Source: Notospermus geniculatus
Taxonomy: Eukaryota; Nemertea; Pilidiophora; Heteronemertea; Lineidae
Direction: 5' to 3'
DNA: 64,000 nt
Assembly: GCA_002633025.1 (NCBI GenBank)
Contig: NMRB01001370.1
Location: 85,317-149,316 of the forward strand
Below the pieces are notes generated by a model, which did no database searches, was not told the DNA's origin, and saw nothing but the letters and a program-made list of their open reading frames with translations. Both the position numbers and the translations under genes were made by a program. Below are positions 23,801 to 34,900 of the stretch, in pieces (position 1 is the first letter of the stretch; each line of letters starts with the position of its first letter).

Positions 23801-26800
23801 GGTGAAGCTATGGCTGCCATTTTGTGTCAAATAGTATCAGTCCAGCCTCGGTGTTATCACTGGCTATATACGGCTGGACAGGTGACCAGTCTTATCAAGG
23901 TGTGGAGGGAGAAAGAGTCACCTAACGCATATAGTCGCGCTTTAAATACACAAGATTTGGTTGGCATGGAATCTTGTCAGATGATGACAGTCATTGATTT
24001 CTAGCACCAAATATGGCATGGTTGGTTGTACTGATAATATTGGATGAAAATGTTCAGAAGGGGGAAACCACAGTGGATGTGAATTTGTTTTTATTGCAGG
24101 ATAAAGGAAAATATGAGCCCATCACAGCTCAGCAGAAGATGGCTGACGATATGGTTGACTTCTGGTCAGAGATCCTCAACCGATATCCTTCAGTTATAGG
24201 AATAATTGATCCTATTAGAAAGCAGGTGAGGTGGACCCTCTGATACTCTTAGGTTAAGATTGGCTGCATAGTATATGCTGTTACATGTCATCAGGAGTAT
24301 TAAATGGGTATTTTATATTTCTGATGATGTATAGGCTGCACAACAAGATTGTTCAGATCTATCTATTTGAATGATTCAGGTTACCAATTAGACATATTGA
24401 GACTGTTGCCACACATGAGTGACGCCTGGTACCCTACCTGATGAAGGGTTAGTCACGCTGTGACAGCGCATTGAACTTCTCAAGTGATGAAAAGGATATT
24501 GTGGCCATTTTTGTCAGCTATCGTTTTGACATAGTATCAGTCTAGCTTTAGGTGTTACCGCTGGCTTTGTATTGGTTGGACAGGACACCAGTCTTGACAC
24601 ATTGGTTCCAGATTCTGCTGCCAGGGGAGGGATACTGAGGCGTATTCATGTGTACAGTGGCACTTTAAAGTGGAATATTAGCCTTCTTTGCTGTAGAATA
24701 ATATTTCTCTTCCAGGAAAAGGAACAGTGGATGAAAATCTGTGAAAAGAACTCGGAGCGGTGCTTGATCATTGGCGACTATGTGTTCCATCGCCCAGGGT
24801 TATTAAAAGACGAAGACTTGCCCGTTGACTTCCAGACAAGTGGCGTCGTCGTTCGGATGGAATCTATGACAACTGTGTCTGATCTTATTGCACTCTCAAA
24901 GAAAATGCAAGGTAGAATAAAAGAAATAATTAAGTGTTTCCTTCTCCCTTCTGACAATTGTTTACTGAATTAAATTCAGATACATGTACACTCATGGAAA
25001 AAAGTAAATGGACAGCAGTTTTTCTTGAATATCTCCAAACCGTTGCGATGTAGGAGACTGAGCCTAACATATGTGATAGCAAATTTCCCTGGCTATCTGA
25101 TGATGTTGAAGTCCAGAAAATCCGGTGAAATCCACCTTTGATAGAAGGAATTTTGTAAAGTCATGTTTTTGGCTACTTTTTTATTTGCAGGTTTTCACTG
25201 AAAATTTTTATAGGAGTGTGTTCCTCTCATCGAGAGCTTTCGTATCATATCTTGAAATTTTAATTATTTTAATTAGAAAGGTTGTTTTTAACCACTTTTA
25301 TCAAAATTATTCGACACATGCCAGACACACCTTTGACACAATCCCTTGCTGTCATTGTCCTGTTGAGTAGATCAGAATAAATGGGGTTTCAATAGCTTTT
25401 GTGTGTTGACGTGTGCGTGTGGTTATAGGCCTGCACTCAGTTGATAGAAAATTCACCACACAATTCAAATAATGTGAAATTGAATTTAGATCAATAAACT
25501 TTACAGTTGGTCACCCACCAGTCATGCCAGTACCCAATGGAGTATCACAAGTGGACCGTATTAGAAATTGACCCTATTTAGGAAATTGACCGTCTGACCA
25601 CTACCTTCCATGACTTGGTTTTGCTCATTCATTGTGAAGTAGAAATGACAACACAGCTCATAATAGGCTGGAGAGGGCCTTTTCAAAGGTGTGTCTGGTG
25701 TGTGCAGAATAATTTCGATAAAAGTGGTTAAAAACCACCTTTCTAATTAAAATAATTGGAAATTGAAGATATGATACGAAAGCTCTCGATGAGAGGAACA
25801 CACTCCTATAAAAATTTTCAGTGAAAACCGGCAAATAAAAAAGTAGCCAAAAACATGACTTTACAAAATTCCTTCTATCAAAGGTGGATTTCACCAGATT
25901 TTCCGAACTTTGATATCATCAGATAGCCAGCAAAATTTGCTATCACATATGTTAGGCTCAGTCTCCTACATCGCAATGGTTTGGAGATATTCAAGAAAAA
26001 CTGCTGTCCATTTACTTTTTTCCATGAGTGTACATTGTATATTTTTTCAATCTCAATTCGATTGGTATTGTCCCATTCAGCTGATCCACAAAATATAAAT
26101 ATGTGTAAATGTCTGTTGACTCCGATGTTATATCACAGCTTTTAAATTTATTACTGGTACATTTCTGATGGTGGTATAAGATTCATCCAGTGCTATCGGT
26201 GAAGGGAGCCACCAGGAGCCACAGTGGTGTAGTGGCTCAGGTCTCCGACTAGCGGCCAGAGTTACCCCAGGTTCGAATCCCACTCCGGCGTGAGACCTGG
26301 GCCAGTCTCTTTGCCTGACTGACCTCTCTCCACTCAGGTGTACAAATGGGTACCGGTCGAAAATGCTCAGATTGGAGCGCTGAATGAGCAGCTCATCCGA
26401 GTTCTTCTGAAAGGTTCAGGATAGAATGGGGTTAAAGTGTGAAGTCGGATGAGAGCTCCATCCACTGTTGTTGATATCAGACTATAAATTCAGGCAAACT
26501 TTAACTTTTAAAGCCGGTTGACCACTGACACTGCTCTCATGTCAACCTTTCTTACTTTCAGATGCTAACAATGAGGTGATACTTTCAAGCAGCTGGGGCG
26601 AATCCCCGGACACATTTTTGGTTGATCTGGTAAGTACACTTTGTGTCCCTGTTGAAATAATGTTTGTTAAAACTGAACTTGAGAACCCAAATGAAATTGA
26701 CATTTGTCCCATTCTCTTGATTTCATTCATGAGAAATGCTGCGTGTGGTGTGTGACTGTCGCTCGACTGTATCCACGTGGAGAGGGTGCATAGTTGGTGA

Positions 26801-27198
26801 ATCCATTGTGATTCTTTCTGTTGGCAATAGGTGGCAGCAACTGCTGAGATAGGCAGTGGAGGGATAAATTTTTACTGATAAATGCCAGTGAAAATAGAGA
26901 GGTCTAGGCAACCTATATCAGTGTCTTGTCGTGGCAGTTGGAATGACCTCTTTCTTCTTTCATTCAGGCTGTTGGTCTTGGTGTGAAGTTCCTGAAGATT
27001 GGAGCGCCATGCCGTGGTGAGAGGGTAAACAAATTGAATCGACTCGTCGAGATTGAGGACTCATTGTTAGAATCTGACAAACTTGACCAATGGGGTGAGC
27101 AGACCTTCCCAAAGCTGGAGCTGCCACCGCCTCCTGAAGAAACAGAGGAAAATCCTGATGGAGTGACAGAGGGTCAAGCCAAACCGGAGGAGAAGTGA
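17873..27198 (+). CDS. ENO4: Enolase 4-like (sperm enolase-related) protein, complete, 12 exons
   Basis: Exons: 17873-18031, 18289-18417, 18506-18696, 19244-19387, 21722-21890, 22239-22370, 22892-22954, 23309-23470, 24100-24225, 24716-24911, 26562-26629 and 26968-27198. All have AG/GT borders and matching phases, giving 589 residues. The N-terminal part (YYKENGVPQKMEEILNAMFY, DVYGHL) and the acidic/Pro-rich insert with KEKKPPKSPK are typical of vertebrate ENO4 (about 628 residues). The enolase barrel follows: GQEIFDYDKGKYEP, SVIGIIDPIRK, LIIGDYVF, VVVRMESMTTVSDL, SSSWGESPDTFLVDLAVGLG and GAPCRGERVNKLNRL. Two hallmark enolase residues are changed: the Glu of the SIEDPF motif is Ile (GIIDPI), and the barrel Lys of LLLKVNQIGS is Arg (VVVRMESM). 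Normal enolase catalysis is therefore doubtful. Mouse ENO4 is needed for sperm fibrous sheath assembly and motility. Intron 4 contains repeats, and intron 10 a 1 kb inverted-repeat element and a SINE. Confidence 0.93.
18743..18927. mobile_element. TGTGACCCGTCACAG MITE, copy in ENO4 intron 3
   Basis: Ends tgcgacccatgacagcaaaa and ctgtcacaggtca are inverted, and the arms (agaagacccaagatgacacc / ggtgtcaccttgggtcttct) pair. Related to 14115-14690 and 63395-63597. Confidence 0.75.
18930..19090. repeat. TGACGTCA-rich palindromic repeat, copy 1
   Basis: Begins tagaggatcatcctggatgt and contains cacgtgacgtcatcattgac, ccatgttggatgtcatctga and an inverted half with ccaacatggcggcatctcg. An inverse copy is at 35047-35206. 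Several CRE-like TGACGTCA/TGACGTCAT words occur. Confidence 0.75.
24989..26030. mobile_element. 1042-bp element with 348-bp terminal inverted repeats in ENO4 intron 10
   Basis: Ends CACTCATGGAAAAAAGTAAA are inverted and flanked by TA at 24987-24988 and 26031-26032. Arms 24989-25336 and 25683-26030 match closely; the 346-bp centre has no coding capacity. TA target and end type suggest a non-autonomous Tc1/mariner-like element. Confidence 0.85.
26213..26510 (+). mobile_element. tRNA-derived SINE, copy 2 (ENO4 intron 10)
   Basis: Plus-strand copy: GGAGCCACAGTGGTGTAGTG, B box GGTTCGAATCCC, the common body with GGTACCGGTCGAAAATGCTC and a tail ending near aactttaacttttaa. It carries pol III promoter boxes but no acceptor-stem pairing, so it is not a tRNA gene. 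Confidence 0.8.
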
Positions 27199-27782
27199 TT
27201 TTAGTGTGCGGTTGGGCCGAACTCTGAAGTGGTACTGGCCATCACTTGTGATAAAAGCAATGATTGTGAATGTTGGTGGATGTAGGCGAATTCTCCAGCC
27301 AGGTCAACTTTGCATTAAAGTGGTCCTAAACCGCCGGGGCGAGCGAGACAGCCTCGTTTTCATTTTCCCGCGCTACGCCAGGATGAATGAACGCCTGTCA
27401 ATCAAGAAGCCAGGAGCGGAAATCGGAAGTTCCATTTTCGTGGGCGGTGAAAATGATCGGGTGCCAACTTTTGCTTGGCGGTTTAGGACCACTTTAAGAT
27501 ATCTGTATTCGCCATTGATGTGCTGACATCTTTCAAGATCGTGGTGGCAATGAGTTGCACTCTCTTGGCACATGTATGCGTAAGGCCTACTTCTCTGTAT
27601 CGTTGACAGTTACTTGCATCACACAGGGGCAGTTTGCCTGACTGCATCGAAGGATTCCACCCATCTCATGTCCGTCCAACTATTGTGAAAAAGAGACACT
27701 ACATGTAAATTTGGCTACCCGTACAGGAATGTATTTGTGTCAGTTGTGTTGTACATATGTAAAATATGTATTCAAATATATA

Positions 27783-27792
27783 AATAAATAAA
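27783..27792 (+). terminator. Overlapping AATAAA polyadenylation signals for ENO4
   Basis: Two overlapping AATAAA hexamers lie about 590 bp after the ENO4 stop, in an AT-rich stretch (aaatatataaataaataaa) on the same strand. The distance gives a plausible 3' UTR. Not proven without transcript ends. Confidence 0.55.
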
Positions 27793-27870
27793 TTTTGTAG
27801 AAATTGGTGTAAATTTGAGTGTGTTGACCATGTCAACATTATTCCAAAGGTGTTTAAACTAAGACCCATA

Positions 27871-27997
27871 GGGTCGTATTCATAAAGTGGTTCTATCGTT
27901 TGAACCATCTTAGGCCGGTTCCAAGTGTACTGGTGAAGCACACTTGGAACCGGCCTAAGACAGTTCTAATGGTAGAACCGCTTTATGAATACGACCC
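27871..27997. repeat. Foldback with TATTCATAAA ends, 127 bp
   Basis: gggtcgtattcataaagtgg is inverted as ctttatgaatacgaccc; the stem continues to ggccggttccaagtgt. It shares only its outer ends with the 43-46 kb foldbacks. Confidence 0.75.
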
Positions 27998-28906
27998 TTA
28001 GAATCTGGTGTTGTAGAATTCTTAGGATCTCATGATCTTAGTTTTGTCTACCCATTACAGGGTTGTAGAAGGGTCATTATCATCATAGCATCATGGCCCT
28101 AAAAGGGTCTTTGCTGTTCAATTCATCGTGAAATTTATCTCTTATCTGATACTAGCACACCGGCGCGAGGAGTGGTTTATGTGCTGCGAATGTTCTCAAT
28201 ATTAAACTGAGTCTCATATTCCAAAAGAATTGCCCTTGCCCCTTTGAATCTACAACCCCTAACAGGCGCGGATCCAGGGGGGCACTTTGTGGAAAATCGT
28301 TAAAATTGACCGGGAAATTTCGAAATTTTGAAAAGATGTTCAAATTTGACCGAGGTTTTCCACGATGTGCGCTGGCTGTGCCCCCTTTCCCATGATTCTG
28401 GATTCACCCCTGCCGAATGTTCCCAAGACAATTATCCAAGTTGTTCAAATAAATGTCCTCCAAGCAAATCCCGTACTGTGATAGGCATATTTATCATATC
28501 TGAGATTAAAACCTCTCCTCATCCAAAAAAGACAATGAAATTTTTTTTGGACTCCTGATAAAGAATCGTCTGCTTTTGGTACAGTCCAAGTCGGCCTTCT
28601 CAGTGTTTTTTCTCAAAGTTTGAGTTTTTCTTCCCTGTGTGGTAATCAACATTCCATCAAAAAGTCTGCCCAGTCACGCCAAAAACAAAGTTGGGCATGA
28701 ACGCTACTACACGAGTCAATACCAGTTGTTTGGCAATAAAGGGGTTAACACGAATTCAATAGAAAATGGCTCACGGCGCCGTTTTTCATTTTGCCGTTAG
28801 ATGGCACTTATCATGGCGATTTGTTCTTTGTCAGTGAACACACGTAAAGCTTCTGTGATCGACGTCGTATTCGTAGTTTTCATGCCTCCTAAAGCGAATT
28901 TGTGCC

Positions 28907-31900
28907 ATGGATCCATATTTTCCAGCGACTAAGGACGAGCCGAATGTCCCAGAAGGTAGATAACATAGTTTTCTTTGCGATTTATGTGTTAAATTTGAAC
29001 CGTTTCGCATAATGCGGTGAGCGTTCCCGCGACGCGCTGACGGGCACTACCTTGCATACATTACAGTACATGCATACACTGTAGCGGTATCGGTATACAT
29101 TGTTGCCCATGGTGTACACACAGTGTGGTCTGAAGAAGTGGCTGCATTGTGTAGCGTCCCATTTGGAGATTTGGAATGGTGGGCAGAGTGTAGAATTGAT
29201 GGGTATTGGATACTGAGGCTGTCGCCTCTTACACTGCCACTGGGATGTAGGCCTAGTCACCCCACGACCACGCGAAGGTGGCTTCTGTCGTTAGGCCCCC
29301 TATTGTCAAACGCAAATTGCCAGCCACAAACTCAGATTACAGTACCTGCAGTGGTAAGAGAAGGGAATGATAGGGTGCATCGGCAGGGCCGTATTTAAAG
29401 GGGTGGGCGAGGGGGGCAGTTGCCCCCCCCCAGAGCCAACCAAAAAAACGTGATTTTCATGCAGATTTTGGGCAAAAACGGCAAAAGAGGTCTTCTGCCC
29501 CCCCAGAGAGGCTTCTGCCCCCCCTGGACCAAAAAGTTAAATACGGCCCTGATCGGTTAGTGCTTGAAGTTCACCCATGACCACAGTGGAAGATGAGGAA
29601 CCCACTTGGACATTTTTGCCCCTGAGAGGGCAGTTCTGTGAGCTGCTGTCAAAGACATCGCAAAAATATTGGATCCCCAACGTCTTTGGCACAGACACAG
29701 AGCCACAGGGACAAAATGCTTGGAAAACGGTACACGGCTCGCAGCGCCCCACCTGACAGTAGGCCGAGTTAGCAGGCTCCTCATTTGGTAAATGCCTGGT
29801 AGTGCCCGCAGTGCAGTAGGCCTATTGAGAGTCGGACGGCAGGAGACGGTATGGCCCACATGGCAAATGGGTTAGCTAGGCCTGCACCTCCTGGCCACTC
29901 TCTCATCTTGCTCTGCTCTCCCAGAAAAAGGGGTGCAAACGTTTGCCATCTACATACAGTGGAACCTCTCCATTAAGGACACCTCTGGGACTGACAAATG
30001 AAGTTTGAAGTTAAAGTTTGGGTTTATAGTCTGATATCAACAACGGTAGAGGTGTCATCCGACTTCACACTTTAACCCCAGTCTATCCTGAAACCTTTCA
30101 GTAGAACTCAGATGAGCTGCTCATTCAGCGCTACAATCTGAGCATTTCCGACCGGTACCCATTTATACACCTGGGTGGAGAGAGGCCAGTAAGGCAAAGA
30201 GACCTGCCCAAAGTCTCACGCCAGCAGCGGGATTCGAACCCGGGATCCTCTGACCGCTAGTCGGAGGCCCGAACCACTACACCAATTGAGAGGTGTCCTT
30301 ATTACAGGGGTCAAAATGAATAGAAATGATCAATTTGGACTGAACTTCGGTGTCCTTAATAGAGAGGTGTCCGCTAAGGGAGGTTCCACTGTATTATCTT
30401 TTTCTGGTGAATTGACTCGTGAACTACTCACCAAAGAGTGATACCACCTATGGCCAACGTTTTTATTCCCTACTAAATTCTGGGACGTAAAAGGCTAGTC
30501 ATGTGACTGCAAGCTAGGCCTGCCTATTAGTTTTATTTGCAGCTCTTGGTGACGTCAATTCCAAGACATTTGGACATTGAAAGAGCTTCTCTGACAAGCT
30601 CACTCTTCAGGTTGATCTATGAGTTACATTGTACAAGTTCAGGGATATATGGATAAACTCATCTTAGCCTGCATAATTATCCATAAGACATTGTCTCACT
30701 TTCAGTCGTATTATATTGAATGTTGCCTATGCTCCCCACCAATCACCCCTTTCCCCCGTCATCAATCTTGCATGCAATCTTTGATGCCCACCAAAGCTTT
30801 TATTCCAGGACAGACTTTCCAATTCCCCAGTCATCTTCACAATCCCGCACCCTTTCACTCTTTTTCAGATTTTTTAAGTGCATGTTCTCTTCGTCTTATC
30901 ACTTGTTGAAATATACATTATGCTAAAGTAATTTCAGCGATTAGGTCTGCCAGACAATGTCTGATAAACCCCTAAGTTAATCATTACCGGTATTTTTTTT
31001 CAAACTAAAGTACCCTTTTATACTAATTTTGTGTAGGGATGCTGCCGTGGCATGTTTTCACTCAGTCATGAATGTCAGTGTCACTGTGACTGTCAGTTCC
31101 GACTCTGTGCTCTTGTGGTTTGCAGCACTCTGTACAGTCATGTAAAAACTGTCACTGACTATGGTGGCGTACTGCAAGTACAGCATGCTTTGTCAAAGTT
31201 TCATCCAGTCTGTGACAGTGTGCTCATGTTTGGAAACCAAAATCAAAACATAAAGCCTTAAAGTCTTTTCTCAGTTGAACTTCTCCTAGTTTTACATGGA
31301 CTTAGGCCTGTATTCTAGAATGCTCCTCAACGTAAAGGAGTTCCTCCACTCCTTTACGTTGAGGAGCATTCTAATTAATACGGGCCATAGACTTTCATTT
31401 CCTCCTGCCACTGAGTTGACTGAACATGTTTGGCCATCAGTCATCCAACATTAGAGCACAAAAAACAACAACACACAAAATGATAGTAAACGTAAAGTCG
31501 TCTCCGAATTTTGCAAATTTTCGACCCCAACCGGGGTCTTCCTTCTGGGATCTCTACTACTAGAACGTGCCTGAGGAAGACCCCGTTTGGGGTTGAAAAT
31601 TTGCGAAATTTGGAGACGACTTTACGTTTGCTATCACTTGGCCATCAGTCAAGTACATGTATCTGAAGACAGATTTAAAACTTTCCTTCTTGTCATTACT
31701 GGTACTTGTTTGATTGATTGTCTAAGGACACCTCAACAAGCCTCAAGTTCCAGGGTCTGGAGCTGACAGTTGCCATGCAGCAGCTGTTGACACGCCCCCA
31801 CATATTCAGCATTGCTGAAGTCATACAATGTATTTCTGAAGGTGTATCCAGAAAGGGGGTGGTCCCTGGCTTTTTGGTCGTCACCGTGTCAATTCCTTGA

Positions 31901-34900
31901 TACTGAAGTGACAAACCAGTAAAGCCAGTCCATCTCAAAATGCATGCATGAAAAACTCCCACTGACAGAGAATCGTGTGTCGAGTGGTTGTCCGACCAGC
32001 ACTGTGGTGCTGTCGGCAATCCTGCCTGTCACTTGAGTGGCAAGAATTGCACAAGGTCACATTGCCTTGTCGTTCATGCCTTTGCAAGGCAGGGCTGCAC
32101 ACCTTATCCAGCTCAAAAACACGAGCTGTTGCATTGGTAAAAGTGTACATGTAGGCCTATGTAGACAATCNNNNNNNNNNNNNNNNNNNNNNNNNNNNNN
32201 NNNNNNNNNNNNNNNNNNNNNNNNNNNNNNNNNNNNNNNNNNNNNNNNNNNNNNNNNNNNNNNNNNNNNNNNNNNNGTTGAACTTCTCCTAGTTTTACAT
32301 GGACTTAGGCCTGTATTCTAGAATGCTCCTCAACGTAAAGGAGTTCCTCAAGGCTATTGTTCTCTCCAGAACAATAGCCTTGAGGAACTCCTTTACGTTG
32401 AGGAGCATTCTAATTAATACGGGCAATAGACTTTCATTTCCTCCTGCCACTGAGTTGACTGAACATGTTTGGCCATCAGTCGTCCAACATAGAGCACAAA
32501 AAACGACACACAAAATGATAGTAAACGTAAAGTCGTCTCCGAATTTCGCAAATTTTCGAACCCAACCAGGGTCTTCCTTCTGGGATCTCTACTACTAATG
32601 TAGAATGTGCCTGATGAGGACCCTGCTTGGGGTCGAAAATTTGCAAAATTCGGAGACGACTTTACGTGTACTATCACTTGGCCATCAGTCAAGTATCTGA
32701 AGACAGATTTAAAACTTTCCTTCTTGTCATTACTGGTACTTGTTTGATTGATTGTCTAAGGACACCTCAACAAGCCTCAAGTTCCAGGGTCTGGAGCTGA
32801 CAGTTGCCATGCAGCAGCTGTTGACACGCCCCCACAGATTCAGCATTGCTGAAGTCATATTTCTGAAGGTGTATCCGGAGGGGGTGGTCCGTGGCTTTTT
32901 GGTCGTCACCGTGTCAATGCCTTGATACTGAAGTGACAAACCAGTAAAGCCAGTCCATCTCAAAATGCATGCATGAAAAACTCCCACTGACAGTCTTGTG
33001 TCTAGTGGCTGTTGGACCAGCACTAGACCCGTCAATGTGCTGTCAGCAGTCCTGCCCATCACTTGAGTGGCAAGAATTGCACAAGGTCACATTGCCTTGT
33101 CGTTCATGCCTTTGCAAGGCAGGGCTGCACACCTTACCCAGCTCAAAAACACGAGCTGTTGCATTGGTAAAAGTGTACATGTAGGCCTATGTAGACAACC
33201 GACACGGTTGTCTAAAACGTTGGTCAGTCTCATGGACTTGACCCAGCTGGTTCATTCCAAGAGAGACAAGGCCACTAACGTAGGTAACCTCTAGACGTTT
33301 GCATGTTTAAAAGTCGGACGTTGTCTTGAAAACGTCATGTAGTTGTAGACGACATTTACTAACCCTGTTTTCTCAGAGTTCTGAGCAAGTGCTCTGAGGA
33401 TGACGATTCGTCCAACATGGAATCCTACAGTATTTAACCTCTTCAGGGGCATGGGTGATGCTTCAAGACAAACTGCCACGCAAGCAGGTTGCAATCAGAT
33501 TCAGATTTGCAAACAGACTTTGCTTATGTGTCATTTTGCTGTCATAGAGCCTTAACATTATGTGATCTGGTACATGTACTCCGAATACTCAAAAATGATC
33601 CACCCTGAAGGGGTTAAAACCATGTACATGTAGTATTCCATTGAAGGGCATCCACCCTCTCACACTGCTTTTTGCAAGTGTGGTTGCAGCAAGACAATTG
33701 AAGGCGGTGGTAAAATTCGTAGACACGGCTTCACCAGCCACCCAAACGCAAGTCTGTGGTGCCTTTCTAAGAAAATTTCGGCTTTGGATCTTAGGACTTC
33801 AGATTGGAAATCAGAAGAAGAGAAGAAAATTTTGGCCTCAGACCTCAGATCTTAGGACGTCAGATTGCAAATCATCAGAAGAGTGCACGTTTGATTGATT
33901 TTCTGGATGAATTGTTACAGTGGCTGAATGACTTTGCTGTGAGACCACCTACATACATGTATCAGCCATCGCAATTTTCCAGTGCGCTGTTGAACCTTCA
34001 GTGCAGGTGCAGGTGCTGATGAGGATGGACGCCCATTGGAAAGGAAGAATTCTTGCAGTGCATTGGAGAAGCAGCATTCTTGGAGAGGATGGACAAAGAG
34101 CAATTCAAGAGTTTGTGTGCAGTTTCCTGGTAATTGTGTCCTCAGATTCAGAAACTATTCACCCAGTTACCAGTGTTCGAAACTACCCATGATGTGTTTG
34201 TGGGATATAGTGAATGTAGGAGCAGAAGTGACAGTGTGAAACCATTGACAGATCAAGGCCTACGGTCACTTCGCCCTCCAACTACGCCCCCTTGAGCGAG
34301 AGTAGTTACCAGTGTTCGAAACTACCCATGATGTGTTTGTGGGATATAGTGAATGTAGGAGCAGAAGTGACAGTGTGAAACCATTGACAGATCAAGGCCT
34401 ACGCCCTCCAACTACGCCCCCTTGAGCGAGAGTAGGACTAGGAGCGATAGGAACGCTTGTCAGGGCAAGATGTTGAAACCATGCCTGTCTCTGTGAGGAA
34501 GGATCCAGTTTCCAGCCTGATGAGTACTACCTGTATGTAGTTACATGACCGTCTGCTAACTGATGATGTTGAATGAGGTTTTCTTGAAGAACAATGGTCG
34601 CTTCCGTTCCATCCTTGACAATGCCAACTTCCTTCCTTCTGTGCCTTTCTTGAGGGTACATTCATGTCCGACGTGGTCTACGTGTTAACCAATGAGATCG
34701 AATGCTAATGTGCAGCGCCAGCTAATGCTCAACGTCAGAACTAAGCTATATGATGCAATAGAGTAGTCCTACGAAAAACTGGCAAGAGTTGTGTGTGCGA
34801 GATTTCATGGAATGTCATCTTCAACATGTTCAACAAGGGACGGGAATGGAAACTGTTTTCAGTCTGGACTTGATGATAATGCATGTCAACAGTTCAAACA

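Noticed and set aside
34010-34140. Short frame reading EEFLQCIGEAAFLERMDKEQ
   Set aside because: Looks protein-like but is closed by stops on both sides within about 36 codons and has no splice borders; could be a gene relic but cannot be supported.
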